Of a stretch of DNA of 64,000 bases, positions 53,428-64,000 are shown piece after piece. The position numbers and the translations under genes are program-made. Below the pieces are notes generated by a model, which worked only from the letters and a program-made list of their open reading frames with translations, ran no database searches and had not been told where the DNA came from. Positions within the stretch are counted from its first letter, which is position 1, and each line of letters starts with the position of its first letter. The stretch lies in NCBI RefSeq assembly GCF_011075055.1, contig NC_058138.1, positions 24,308,373 to 24,372,372 on the forward strand. The letters are read 5' to 3'. The stretch comes from Mangifera indica (lineage: Eukaryota > Streptophyta > Magnoliopsida > Sapindales > Anacardiaceae).

Positions 53428-56400
53428 ATGTCTTGGTGCACTATTGAGTCTGATCCTGGTATGATTCAAAATCAAATTATATGTGAAATATCTCTTTCAG
53501 TATATGGTGTTTTGGTGAAATTAATTACTTAATTTGTTTGGAAGGATTAAATATCTATCAGTTCGAGTGTTCTAATAATGGCAGAATTGCAGAATCTTTA
53601 GGCATTCTTAGTAGGAGATTTCAAATTTGTGGTCATCTCTCTTTCTTATTATTATTATTTTAATTCTTGAGTTATTTGCTTTTCTTCAATTTAAGTGAAT
53701 TAGTGATAATACTTAATAGAAGATATATCATAGGCAACAGAAAGAGAGGAATTTATATTTCTTATTGAAGCTAGAGAATAATTTATCTATAGAGAGCCAG
53801 GAATAAATGGGAGGGGCTTGATGAACTAAATTTTTGAGGAATAGGATTGTTATTAAATGTAAATTGAAATTGGCTTTTTTATTGGTCAAAACTATGTCAG
53901 AGGCATTTGATGACGCTGATGAAAGGCTGCTGTGAGAAATTTGCTGTGTGGGTGTAAGATCCCAACAAATTGTAAAACAATACAGTTAGATGCTCTTTTT
54001 AATTTAGAATAACTGTCTCCTTTGTCAGTCAAAACTTCTTTTTTTTAAGGAGTTATACCTGCTTAATTTCTTATGTGTGGTTGTGTAGTTTTGTTTGTCT
54101 CCTTGTCTGCTAATTTATAATTATGAAATAACCTTGAGAAAAATATTATATATTGAAAAGTGAATTTACATCAATACTTATATGCATTTTAAATCCTAGT
54201 TTTACTAAGATACAATCTCCTTAATTATCCCTAACTATATCCTTAATTATCCCTAATTATATCCTTCTCCTTAATTATCCCTAACTATATCCTTAATTAT
54301 CTCTAATTATATCCTTCCTAATTTAGAGATACAACTCATATACAACTCAACACTCCCCCTCAAGCTGGAGCATATAAATCATATGCACCAAGCTTGTTAC
54401 AAATAAATTCAATACGAGGACTCCTAAGAGACTTAGTAAGGATATTTGCAAGCTGATCATTAGAGCTGACATGGTTGGTAGTTATACACCCTGATAAAAT
54501 CTTTTCTCGAATGAAGTGGCAATCTATTTCTATATGTTTCGTTCTCTCATGGAATACTGGATTAGAAGCAATATGAAGTGCTGCTTGGTTATCACACAAT
54601 AGCTTCATTTGTGATATATCTGCAAACTTTAACTCTTGAACCAATTGTTTCAAGCATACAAGCTCACAGGTAGCCAATGCCATAGCGCGATATTCTGCCT
54701 CTGCACTTGATCTAGCCACAACATCTTGCTTTTTATTTTTCCATGAAACCAAGTTACCACCAACAAGAATACAATATCCAGAAGTCGAGCGCCTATCAGA
54801 CGGAGATCCTGCCCAATCAGCATCAGAATATCCAACAATCTGAGTATGACCTTTATTTTCATAGAGTAATCTTTTTCCTGGTGCTTTCTTAATGTATCTC
54901 AGGATCCGAATAGCTGCATCCCAATGAGAATCGCATGGAGACTAAAGGAATTGACTGACAACACTAACTGGAAAAGAGATATCTGGTCTTGTGATAGTCA
55001 AATAGTTGAGTTTACCTACTAACCTTCGATATTTCCCAGGGTCTACAAGTGGCTCCCCCTGTCCTGACACAAGTCTAGTATTAGGGTCCATAGGAGAATC
55101 AATAGGTTTACAATCCAACATCCCAGTCTCCTCCAAAATATCCAAAGCATACTTCCTCTGAGAGATAATAATACCTGTCTTAGACTGAGCAACTTTTATT
55201 CCAAGAAAGTATTTAAGTGTTCCCAAGTCTTTGGTCTGGAAATGATTAAATAGATGTTGTTTTAATTGATCGATACCCTCCTGATCATCACCAGTGATAA
55301 CAATATCGTCGACATAAACAACCAGATAAATGCACTTTCCTCGTGACGTGTGTCTGTAAAATACAGAATGATCCGACTCACATCGAGTCATACCAAATTC
55401 TTGAATAATTATACTAAAGCGTCCAAACCAGGCACGTGGAGATTGTTTTAAGCCATATAGTGAGCGTCGAAGTTTACAAACCAAATCAAACTCCTCCTGA
55501 GCAACAAAACCAGGCGGTTGCTCCATATATATCTCCTCTTGAAGCTCACCGTGAAGAAAAGCATTTTTGATGTCTAACTGAAACAAGGGCCAATGACGAA
55601 TGACAACCATAGATAAGAATAACCGAACGGAGGACATCTTAGCCACTGGAGAAAATGTGTCACCATAATCCAAACCATAGACCTGAGTATAACCTTTAGC
55701 GACCAACCGGGCCTTGAGACGATCAATAGTACCAGTAGGACCAGTCTTGACTATGTAAACCCAACGACAGCCAATAGTGGAATGACCCGGAGGTAATTTC
55801 ACCAATTCTCAAGTACCATTATGATGTAACGCAGTCATTTCATCCACCATTGCTTGCCTCCAACCTGGATTAGAAAGAGCCTCACGAATAGATTTAGGAA
55901 CTGAAATGGAGGATAAAGAGGACACAAAGGCATAATATGGTGAGGATAAACGGTGATAACTAAGAAAAGTATAAATAGGATGAGGATTACGAGAGGATCT
56001 TACAGCTTTACGGATAGCAATAGGAAATTGGTTATCAGGATGTAGGACCTCAGCCGGGATAGATGTGGCAGCAGGAAGTGAGTCAATAGGAGCCGTTGGA
56101 GTAATAGAAGTGATATCAGTACTTGCAGGAGAGTCAATAATCGGGAAAACATGTGCTAAATCTTGTGTGAGGATAGACTGTGGGACGATTGTAGGATGAA
56201 CATCGAAAGTAGGAATAAAGGTAGGTAATGGAAGACTCTTAGGGATAGGAGATTGGGTTTCAGATGAAGAGAAGTAAAGAGAAGACTCAAAGAAAGTAAC
56301 ACTAGTAGATATAAAGTAACGACGTGTCGTAGGAGAGTAACATTTATAACCTTTCTGGAGACGAGAGTAACCAAGAAATATACATTTGATAGACCGAGCA

Positions 56401-59400
56401 GATAGTTTATCAAGACCTGGGGAAAGGTTATGTACAAAACATGTGCAACCAAAGACACGTGGAGGGATAGTGTATAAAGGGCCAGTAGGGAAGAGAATTG
56501 AATGTGGAATCTGATTTTGCAATACTGAGGAGGGCATCCGATTAATGAGATAGCAAGCAGTGAGAACTGCATTAGCCCAAAAAGGTAGAAGAGCATGTGA
56601 ATGTAATAATAATGTACGAGCTGTTTCAATGAGGTGTCTATTTTTGCGCTCAGCAACCCCATTTTGTTGTGGGGTGTAAGCACAAGAAGACTGGTGAAGA
56701 ATCCCTTGAGAAGACATGAAATTTGTGAAAGAAGTGGAAAAATATTTACTCGTATTATCACTACGTAATGTGCGTATAGAAGAATTAAATTGTGTTTTAA
56801 CTTCGGCACAAAATGACTGAAAATGAGAAAATAACTCAGATCGACTTTTCATTAAAAATATCTACGTGCAACGCGAATAATCATCAATGAATGTCATAAA
56901 ATATTGAAAATTTAAAGTAGACTTGACTCGACGAGGACCCCACACATCGGAGTGAACTAACTCAAAAGGAGATGAAGCTCGATTATTGACACGCCTTGGG
57001 GAGGAACTACGAGACTACTTCCCAAGTTGACAAGACTCACACTCAAGAGATGACAAACTAGATAAATGAGGGACCATTTTCTGAAGCTTGGAGAGACTAG
57101 GATGCCCCGAACGATTATGAAGAAGAGTTGGAGACTCAATAGCAGTGCAAGCAGCGGAAGAAGGAAGGGACAAGTGATAAAGCCCCTGTGACTCACATCC
57201 TGTGCCAATCGTCTTGCCCGAACTTCGATCCTGTATAACAAAGACATCATTAGTAAATGTAATGGAACAATTCAAGGCTCGTGTTAATTTACTAACGGAA
57301 ATGAGATTAAATGAGCAATTAGGAAGATAAAGAACCGAATCTAAAGAGAGATTTGGTAATGGATTAGCATGTCCTATGGCTTTAACTATAGATTTTGTGC
57401 CATCCGCTAGTGTGACAGAAGAAAAAGATTTGGAATGATTAAAATGTGAAAATAAACTAGAGTTACTAGAAATATGATCTGAGGCACCTGAATCTAGGAC
57501 CCAAGGTCCTCGAGTGGAGGATTGTGATAGGCAAGCAATCGAATTACCAGACTGGGCAAAGGAAGCAACAGAGGATTGAGATGACTGTTTCGTCGCCTGG
57601 TACTGAATGTATTCTTCATAATCAGCTCCAGTGAGAGTAACTGACTGAGGAACTGATTAAGACTGTCTTGCTGAAATCTCTAAATGATGATCAAGAGGAG
57701 CTGATTGAGGGACTGATTGTGCAACATTGACATTGTGTGTAGGTCTCCCATGTAACTTATAACATTTGTCGCGAGTATGCCCCCATCTATTACAGTAATT
57801 GCATCTTGGACGGCCGCCTCTACTCCCACGGTTACTTGACTCTCTAGAGTGGTTTGGAGATCGAGAGACTAGGGCAGCAGAATCTGTAACAGTGGGTCTT
57901 GTGGTAGAGGAAACTCTGAGCAGACGAGCAAATACATCATCCAATGTTGGAATGGTTGCACTTCTAAAGATTTGATCTCTAACAGGAGCAAGATCTGGAT
58001 TAATTGCAGTGAGAGTTAAGACCATATAAAACTTGTTATGTTGTGCTAAATCCTCAGTTACACTCTTCCCGACGGGTAAAATAGCATTAAATTCAGCTTT
58101 CAAAGATGACATCCGCCCCAGGAAGTCTGGTATACTCATATCTTGTTGTTTCAGATTAACCATATTAGAGACAACCGAATATAACTGTTGAACATCATTA
58201 GTGTAAAGCAATTTGGCTTGATTCCAAATATCAACACATGTTCTATAAGCTTTGTAAATATGGTGGAGAGATGGATCAATAGATTGCCATAACAGACTAC
58301 ACAATAACGCATCAGTTTTGACCCAACTACCCTTATTTATATCAGTTTCTATCAAATCAGTAGCTCGAACGGTCAAATGGTCTTCTAAACCTTGTCCTGT
58401 AAACCATAACTCTATAGATGCAGCCCATGACGTATAATTAATACTTCCTAATAATTTTTCAGTAATAATATTAGGAAGGGAGAGAAATGGAGTAAATGCA
58501 CCTGATTTTGAAGATCCTTCACTGGCCATTAATAAAAGAAAATTAACAAAATCAACACTGTGGGACTGTTCCGGCGAACGACGACGGCGATGGATAGCGA
58601 AGAGATTACTCGTCGGAATATTCCGAGTTCAACAGTGCCGGTAGTGTAGCCTAACGCGCGCCGGGAAAGCAGATTGGAGATGACGATCCGAGACAGAAAC
58701 AGCCAGAGCGTGACGCCGATTCCGATGACCGATGACAATGAAGACATCACAGACAGACTCGTCGACGTCTTCTGAGAGGACTGGAAGAGGCGGTGTCGAT
58801 GCACGCTCGTCGGAGAAATAGATCGACGATGGAGGTAGTCAGACGTCTGCTCGGTGCGTGACGGCGCGTGAATCGGCGGATGTCGGCTCTCTTTTCAGGG
58901 GATTGTCGGTGAAGTCGTACCGATCACAATGGTGTAGACACGACCACCGGAAAAGGACAGAAACACGGTGGTCGGAAAAGAACGCCGGAAAATAAACCAA
59001 GGTTACCGGAAAAATTTTAAAAGCCTAAATTGGCTCTGATACCATATGAAATAACCTTAAGAAAAATATTCTATATTGAAAAGTGAATTTACATCAATAC
59101 TTATATGCATTTCTAAATCCTAGTTTTACTAAGATACAATCTCCTTAATTATCCCTAACTATATCTTTAATTATCCCTAACTATATCCTTAATTATCCCT
59201 AATTATATCCTTCTCCTTAATTATTCCTAACTATATCCTTAATTATCTCTAATTATATCCTTCCTAATTTAGAGATACAACTCATATACAACTCAACAAT
59301 AATTTACTTTAATCTAGTGTGTAAGTTATTGGTGTGGCAATTATGGGTAGTTGGTACCACATCTCTTTCTTTTTTGTTTAAATTTGTTGGAGCTTTGTTT

Positions 59401-62097
59401 AAATCTGGAATTAGAAGTATGTTCTATAACTGTATCTTTCTAGTGTGGAAGGTTTGGTAGGAATAACAGAGAGGTTTGGGTTTTGTTCCTCTGTGCTGGA
59501 TGTAGCGTTTAGATTTTGGACAGGGTTAAAAAGACTTTTAAAGGGGTGAAAGAATTTATACTTTGAGCTATATTCATAACTGCTCACTTGGATGGTCTAT
59601 GGTTGAGCTTTATTCATAAATGCTTACATGGATGACATACACTAACAATATTGTTAATGACACATGCACACAACCATTTTTTAAGCACACATGCTAGCAT
59701 AGTGATTTTGAATCCTGATGTTTATAAGGTTTGCTTTTGCATTCCAGGTGTATTTACAGAACTTATACAACAAATGCAAGTAAAAGGCGTGCAGGTAACA
59801 TTCAATATCATAAAATGGCATTTCTCTCAAATGTTTGTCATTTCATTGTCTTAGCCATGAAATGTTTTTGTAGATATCATCCGTTGCTGCTAGTTTAATT
59901 GTGTATGCACAAATGCTTCAAAAATATTTTGCTCTTATAATCATTATTTAATAAGTTTGGCATTAACCATTTTTCATAATGTCCTCCTCGTAACATTGTG
60001 ATCTGAGTTGGTAGGTGATATAAACTTTTGAAGAATCATATCTCAAAAGCTAGTTATTGAGATGAGAGAGCCCAAAACCATGTAAACTCCACACTAGTTG
60101 CCTATATTTTCTAATGTGGGATCCAAGTTTCATACCTTGTACTTAGAATCTTAACATACTATCACGATCCGTAGCCCTTGCGTTCATGCGGGTTGGCTGT
60201 GTGCCAACTTCTTACTAGCCCCGAATAAACACTGCAATAACATATTACCATGTTTTGTAGCCCTTCGCCCACGCGGATTGGTTGCACACTAACTCCCTAT
60301 TAGCCTCGGGTAAACACTATAATGCTGACGCCACAACCGTGCCACACGATTACAACTGGGAGACATGGTGATGACTTTGATATTAAATGATATGAACCTT
60401 AGAAGAATTACATTTCAAAAGCTAGCTATTGGGATGAAAGAACCCAAGGTCATATAAACCCTACATTAGTTGTTCATATTTTCTAATGTGGGATTCAAGT
60501 CCCATACCTTGTACTTGAGGTCCTATCAGTAGCTTTAACCACCAAGTTTGATTGAACTACTCATTTACTTTACAGTATAAACTATGTCTACGGTCTTTCA
60601 ATTTGAACTATAATATCCTATAGTGTAAGGTAGAGTTTGGGTAAGTTGCTTTTAACAGTATTTCCTTCTTGGCTTTTTTTTTTGGGGGTTAAAGATTACT
60701 CTTCCCAATTTCTCTGACAACAATGTGTTTTGAGGTTGTTCATTTAGCCTAATATTGGACATTGCTTGGTGGCTCATGTTAGGCAGTATAATAGGTGGTG
60801 ACGGTAGTGTAATGCTGAACTTGGTTGTTTTCATGTAATGTTGTTCTTGGTTCCAGACCCATCGTCACCATTGTTATATGTGGTCCTCTTATAAATATCT
60901 TCTTTATCACCCCAAATTGGTTCAGTTTCAAATACTTGTATGCCTTTCTGATGCCTTGAATTGGTGTTAGGTTGAAGAATTGTATTCATTGGATATTGAT
61001 TCCCTTAACAATCTTCGGTTCGTTCTCTTATCCTATGGCCTGTTTAAATTTGTTTTGTTTAAATTTGTTCTCTGATCCCAGTGCCTGTTATAAAAGTTTG
61101 TTGAAGTTTGTTTTGTTTTTTTTTTTTTTCAGGCCTGTATATGGATTGATTTTCCTTTTCAAATGGCGTCCAGGGGAAAAAGATGACCGAGTTGTAATTA
61201 AGGATCCTAACCCTAACTTGTTTTTTGCTAGCCAGGTCAGTTTAAAACAAATGCATGCCTACTGGAGCTTATTGAATTTGTGATATTTTCTTTCATTTCA
61301 CTGACTTGGTGCCCGCACAGGTCATTAATAATGCTTGTGCAACACAGGCGATCTTATCTATCCTTATGAACTGTCCAGATGTTGACATTGGTCCTGAGTT
61401 GTCAAAGTTAAAAGAGTTTACAAAGAACTTTCCACCCGAACTTAAAGGTTTGGCTATCAATAACAGTGATGCTATACGTGCAGCCCATAATAGTTTTGCA
61501 AGGCCTGAGCCTTTTGTTCCCGAAGAGCAAAAGACTGCTGGCAAAGATGATGATGTGTACCATTTTATTAGTTATATACCTGTGGATGGGGTACTGTATG
61601 AATTAGATGGACTGAAGGAGGGACCCATTAGCCTTGGTCAGTGCCCTGGTGGGCAAGGTGACGTGGATTGGTTGCAGATGGTGCAGCCAGTGATACAAGA
61701 ACGCATTGAGAGGTATTCTAAAAGTGAGATAAGATTCAATCTCATGGCGGTAATAAAAAACAAGAAAGAAATGTATACAGCTGAACTCAAGGAACTTCAA
61801 AAGAAGAGGGAACGCATCCTTCAGCAGCTGGCTTCCTTGCAGTCAGAGAGACTAGTAGATAAAAGCAACTTTGAAGCACTTAATCAATCACTTTCAGAAG
61901 TGAATGCTGGAATTGAAGGTGCTACTGAGAAGATTTTGATGGAAGAAGAAAAATTCAAGAAGTGGAGAACTGAAAATATAAGAAGGAAGCACAATTATAT
62001 ACCTTTTTTATTTAACTTCCTCAAAATTCTTGCTGAAAAGAAGCAATTGAAGCCCCTTATTGAGAAGGCAAAGCAGAAAACAAGCAGCCCTAGTTGA
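53428..62097 (+). CDS. UCH2: Ubiquitin C-terminal hydrolase, UCH37/UCHL5 type (UCH2)
   Basis: This is a cysteine protease of family C12 that trims ubiquitin; animal UCH37 works on the proteasome and in INO80. Exons are 53428-53458, 59748-59794, 60971-61017, 61133-61235 and 61321-62097, joining in phase to 334 residues (Arabidopsis UCH2 about 330). The start is [20 protein letters not shown]. The catalytic Cys lies in [11 protein letters not shown] (residue about 83), the His in [11 protein letters not shown] and the Asp in [11 protein letters not shown] long charged helix ([20 protein letters not shown]) and the UCH37-type C-terminal domain ([34 protein letters not shown]) complete it. The crossover loop and triad look intact. 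Intron 1 is 6.3 kb because a Ty1/copia element sits in it in antisense orientation, and intron 2 holds a TRIM-like element, so correct expression depends on splicing both out. Confidence 0.93.
54125..54352 (-). repeat. 3' LTR of the copia element
   Basis: 228 bp, with inner short repeats of the type CCTTAATTATCCCTAACTAT. It differs from the partner LTR by a few substitutions and by fewer inner units. Confidence 0.9.
54360..58529 (-). pseudogene. Copia gag-pol, one frame interrupted by stop codons
   Basis: Starting at the ATG 58529, one frame carries the whole polyprotein of about 1,390 codons. It holds Gag ([15 protein letters not shown]..), a CX2CX4HX4C zinc knuckle ([14 protein letters not shown], about 57760-57800), a protease with DSGAS (about 57500), an integrase with the GKS-like and VHSDVWGP regions and [16 protein letters not shown] (about 56650), RT with the YVDD active motif (about 55310) and RNase H with [11 protein letters not shown] (about 54700). 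In-frame stops occur at about 57657, 57015, 56860, 55809 and 54942. I see no frameshift between the blocks. The element is therefore recently inserted but not able to make its own full product as read here. Confidence 0.88.
59033..59044 (-). other. Primer binding site of the copia element
   Basis: TGGTATCAGAGC on the minus strand, complementary to the 3' end of plant initiator methionine tRNA, two bases from the LTR edge at 59047. Confidence 0.92.
59047..59298 (-). repeat. 5' LTR of the copia element
   Basis: 252 bp, the 24-bp longer partner of the 54125-54352 LTR. The extra length lies in the inner array of CCTTAATTATCCCTAACTAT-type units. Confidence 0.9.
60016..60528 (-). mobile_element. 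TRIM-like miniature LTR element in UCH2 intron 2
   Basis: Two direct repeats of 141 bp each (60016-60156 and 60388-60528) begin with TGATAT and end in CA. They share caaaagctag(t/c)tattg and ttctaatgtggga(t) blocks. Flanking 5-mers GTAGG (60011-60015) and GTAGC (60529-60533) are a 4 of 5 match. Just inside the right repeat, the minus strand reads as a worn tRNA-Met primer site (complement of tttgatattaa). The 230-bp interior has no coding potential and contains two diverged copies of a gtagccctt..aaacact unit of about 80 bp. Size and layout fit a TRIM. Confidence 0.72.
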
Positions 62098-62918
62098 TGG
62101 CGATGAATTGTTATACTGGCTTATAGAACCTTTATGATCTTATGGACTCTTTCGATTAATAACTTTGTTGTTAGGACCTGTATTTTTTTCTTGGTTATAA
62201 GCTGATATTGCCACATGAATGAGCTGTCATAAAATAATATAGACATATGATTTATTTTTGTCAAAAGAGTAAATGGTCTTCTTATGCTAACATGATAAGA
62301 AATAGAAGCAAGCCCCTAGTAAGCCACATTATTTGTTCTAGCTATTGAAAGTCTACCCTTAACTGAGCAAGGCCTTTAATTGAAGGTGACAGGATAATGA
62401 TTCTTTGATTATTAACCAAAGCCAAATCTCCCATAGATTTGAGATAAGTTGGTGCAAATCACATGTTAATTGCCCTAACAATTGTCCCTTCAACCTCCTC
62501 AAATATAAACCTTAAAATGTTAACACTATGCTCAGATCCAATAAGGTCTCTTAAACAAGTTAACGGGTTGTTCTCAATATCAATCACTTAGATTCTTGTT
62601 AATCCTTACCACTTATTGGTAATATGAGATTAGTTGACAACAAATTCCAAACTCTTGCTTTCTATTACAACAGGCAAGAGAAATGAGAAGTAGTGAAACT
62701 TAAGAGGCCATAAAATGAATGTATTAAGGCCCTCTGGCCAATTCAAGTAAGCTCGAAAGGCTTCATGTTACTATTTCATCACAAGCTAAACAACCTATGA
62801 AATTTTGAGAGGTGCATGAGTGAATTACAAATAAAAGGACCTAGGATCAGTGAGAAAGGAAAAAAGATGGCATGGCAAAATTCTAGAGTGATATAGAGTG
62901 AGAGAACACTAACAAGGC
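62098..62918. other. UCH2 3' flank
   Basis: This is the presumed 3' UTR of UCH2 (aataata near 62234) followed by unannotated sequence. No gene, inverted repeat or known element was recognised. Confidence 0.5.
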
Positions 62919-63103
62919 TTTAGGCTTAGGTTTAGGTTTAGCGTTAGTGTTTAGAGTTTATTGTTTAGGGTTTAGGGTTAAGGGTTTAGGGTTTAGGGTT
63001 TAGGGTTTTAGGTTTTAGGGTTTAGGGTTTAGAGTTTAGGGTTTAGAGTTTAGGGTTAAAGGTTAGGGGTTAGGGGTTAGGGTTTAGGGTTTAGGGTTTA
63101 GGG
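62919..63103 (+). repeat. Interstitial telomere-type repeat (TTTAGGG)n, degenerate
   Basis: About 185 bp of TTTAGGG units with variants TTTAGAG, TTAGGGG and TTTTAGGG. The longest clean runs lie at about 62960-63000 and 63075-63103. It is followed at once by a T-run and the LINE-like sequence. Confidence 0.93.
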
Positions 63104-63107
63104 TTTT

Positions 63108-64000
63108 TTTTTTTGGTAGTTTTATTCCACTTCCCCATGATATGAAGCTGGAATATTAGAGGCCTTAATGGCCATTCAAAGCAGAGAGCAGTGAGGAGCT
63201 AGATTACTAATTTCTCCTTGGGTTTGGTCGGTCTGCTGGAGACTAAAGTAGAGTATGTTCACCTGGATTCTGTTGTGTCTGCGATATGCCCTTCTTGGCG
63301 ATTTTTCTCTAATGCCACAGAATTTATGGCATGCCGTGTGTTGGTTTGTTGGGATCCTTCTTTGTACAACATTAGTAGCATTCAGAATTCCTTTCAGGAG
63401 ATCACTTGTGGGGTAACTAGACTTTCTGATGGCCTTATTTTCACTATCACTTATGTCTATGGTTCTTCTGATCCAGGTAATCAGCGACAGCAATGGGATT
63501 CGATTCGAGGCCATTCTCAGACATTGAACTCCTCTTTGTGGCTTGTTATGGAGGATTTCAATGCCATTATTTGATCTTTAGATAGAGTTGGAGGTGATAC
63601 AGGATGGTATTCACATATGGATGACTTTGGGCAATGTATTCATGATGCTGAGCTTGTTCAACTTCCTTACAAGGGTTTGAAATATACTTGGCATAATAGT
63701 CAATAGGGAGAGGGTACTATTCTCAGAAAGCTTGACTGGGTTTTTTGTAGTTCTTCTTGGGTCTTGACTTGGCCAAATTCAGAATCAGAGTTTTTGACCA
63801 GGGATGCTTCAGATCATAGTGCTATGGTGGTTCGGTTCGGGCTTTCAAGCTAAGACCCCTACCCCTTTTAAATTTCTAAATTTTTGGGCTGATCATGCTT
63901 GTTTTTAGGAGATTGTTCAGAGAGTGTGGGAGGCACCTATAGAGGGTAATTCCATGTTCTGCCTTACCAAAAAATTACACAAATTGAAGGGTGAATTGAA
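63108..64000 (+). mobile_element. Degenerate L1-type LINE, endonuclease domain (runs off window)
   Basis: From 63146 the frame gives SWNIRGLNG, then LVGLLETKVE (about 63220), ITYVYGSSDPGNQRQQWD, a DFNAI block (about 63555) and SDHSAMVVRFG (about 63808). These are the ordered motifs of the APE-type endonuclease that starts LINE ORF2. Stops interrupt the frame at about 63188, 63572 and 63704, and the frame drifts after 63840. Reverse transcriptase, if present, lies beyond the window. Confidence 0.82.

Larger units (their letters stand above)
54125..59298 (-). mobile_element. Ty1/copia LTR retrotransposon in UCH2 intron 1
   Basis: It is 5.17 kb, antisense to UCH2. LTRs lie at 54125-54352 and 59047-59298 (5'-TG..CA-3' on the minus strand: TGTTGAGT..ATTTCA). 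A primer site complementary to initiator tRNA-Met (TGGTATCAGAGC, minus strand, 59044-59033) sits two bases inside the 5' LTR. A polypurine tract (GAGGGGGAG on the minus strand, about 54361-54353) abuts the 3' LTR. Gag-pol domain order is Gag, zinc knuckle, protease, integrase, RT, RNase H, as in copia. Flanking 5-mers (AATTA and ATAAT) do not match, so the target duplication is lost or diverged. Confidence 0.93.

Noticed and set aside
56156..56809. 217-codon minus-strand frame in the copia element
   Set aside because: It is an out-of-frame shadow of the integrase region; the real frame carries [16 protein letters not shown].

Overview
This is nuclear DNA from a dicot plant, most likely a rosid. 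The evidence is genes with many short introns using GT..AG sites, AT-rich introns and intergenic DNA, plant-only gene families (PPR, Agenet, DUF538, GH100 invertase) and plant transposons. The sequence alone does not identify the species. There is no operon, CRISPR array, phage or bacterial defence system.

Layout. At 1-3645 (+) lies the 3' part of a mitochondrial-type alkaline/neutral invertase. It is followed by a PPR protein matching Arabidopsis PGN (4259-6539, +), a protein with two Agenet pairs (7043-10174, +), a DUF538/SVB-type protein (10806-11297, -), a 14-exon Xaa-Pro aminopeptidase matching ICP55 (12322-18501, -), a rhodanese plus FSH-hydrolase fusion matching STR6 (20006-23270, -) and an importin alpha matching IMPA-4 (26142-34240, -). 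A transposon-rich, gene-poor stretch covers 34.2-41.4 kb and holds a broken PMEI-like gene. Next come the CAF-1 large subunit FAS1 (41600-46711, +), a broken stearoyl-ACP desaturase (50409-51752, +) and the UCH37-type deubiquitinase UCH2 (53428-62097, +). The right edge has interstitial telomere-type repeats running into a degenerate LINE.

The first seven genes keep the order of two Arabidopsis chromosome 1 segments that are known duplicates of each other (around At1g56560-56580 and At1g09270-09320, locus numbers from memory). The window therefore looks like the unfractionated ancestral arrangement. The genes do not form one pathway; they are neighbours by descent.

Mobile DNA is the other theme. 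There are six foldback elements with Mutator-type 9-bp target duplications or the same ends: one of 1.58 kb with internal minisatellites, and five of 0.68-0.99 kb sharing one terminal inverted repeat. There is also a nearly complete Ty1/copia element in UCH2 intron 1, a TRIM-like element in UCH2 intron 2, a Ty3/gypsy wreck in IMPA-4 intron 1, a 146-bp hAT-type MITE, AT-rich MITE-like repeats, and a small fragment resembling domains V-VI of an organellar group II intron.

Exon borders were read by eye from splice consensus, frame continuity and recall of the protein families. No alignment or search was run.
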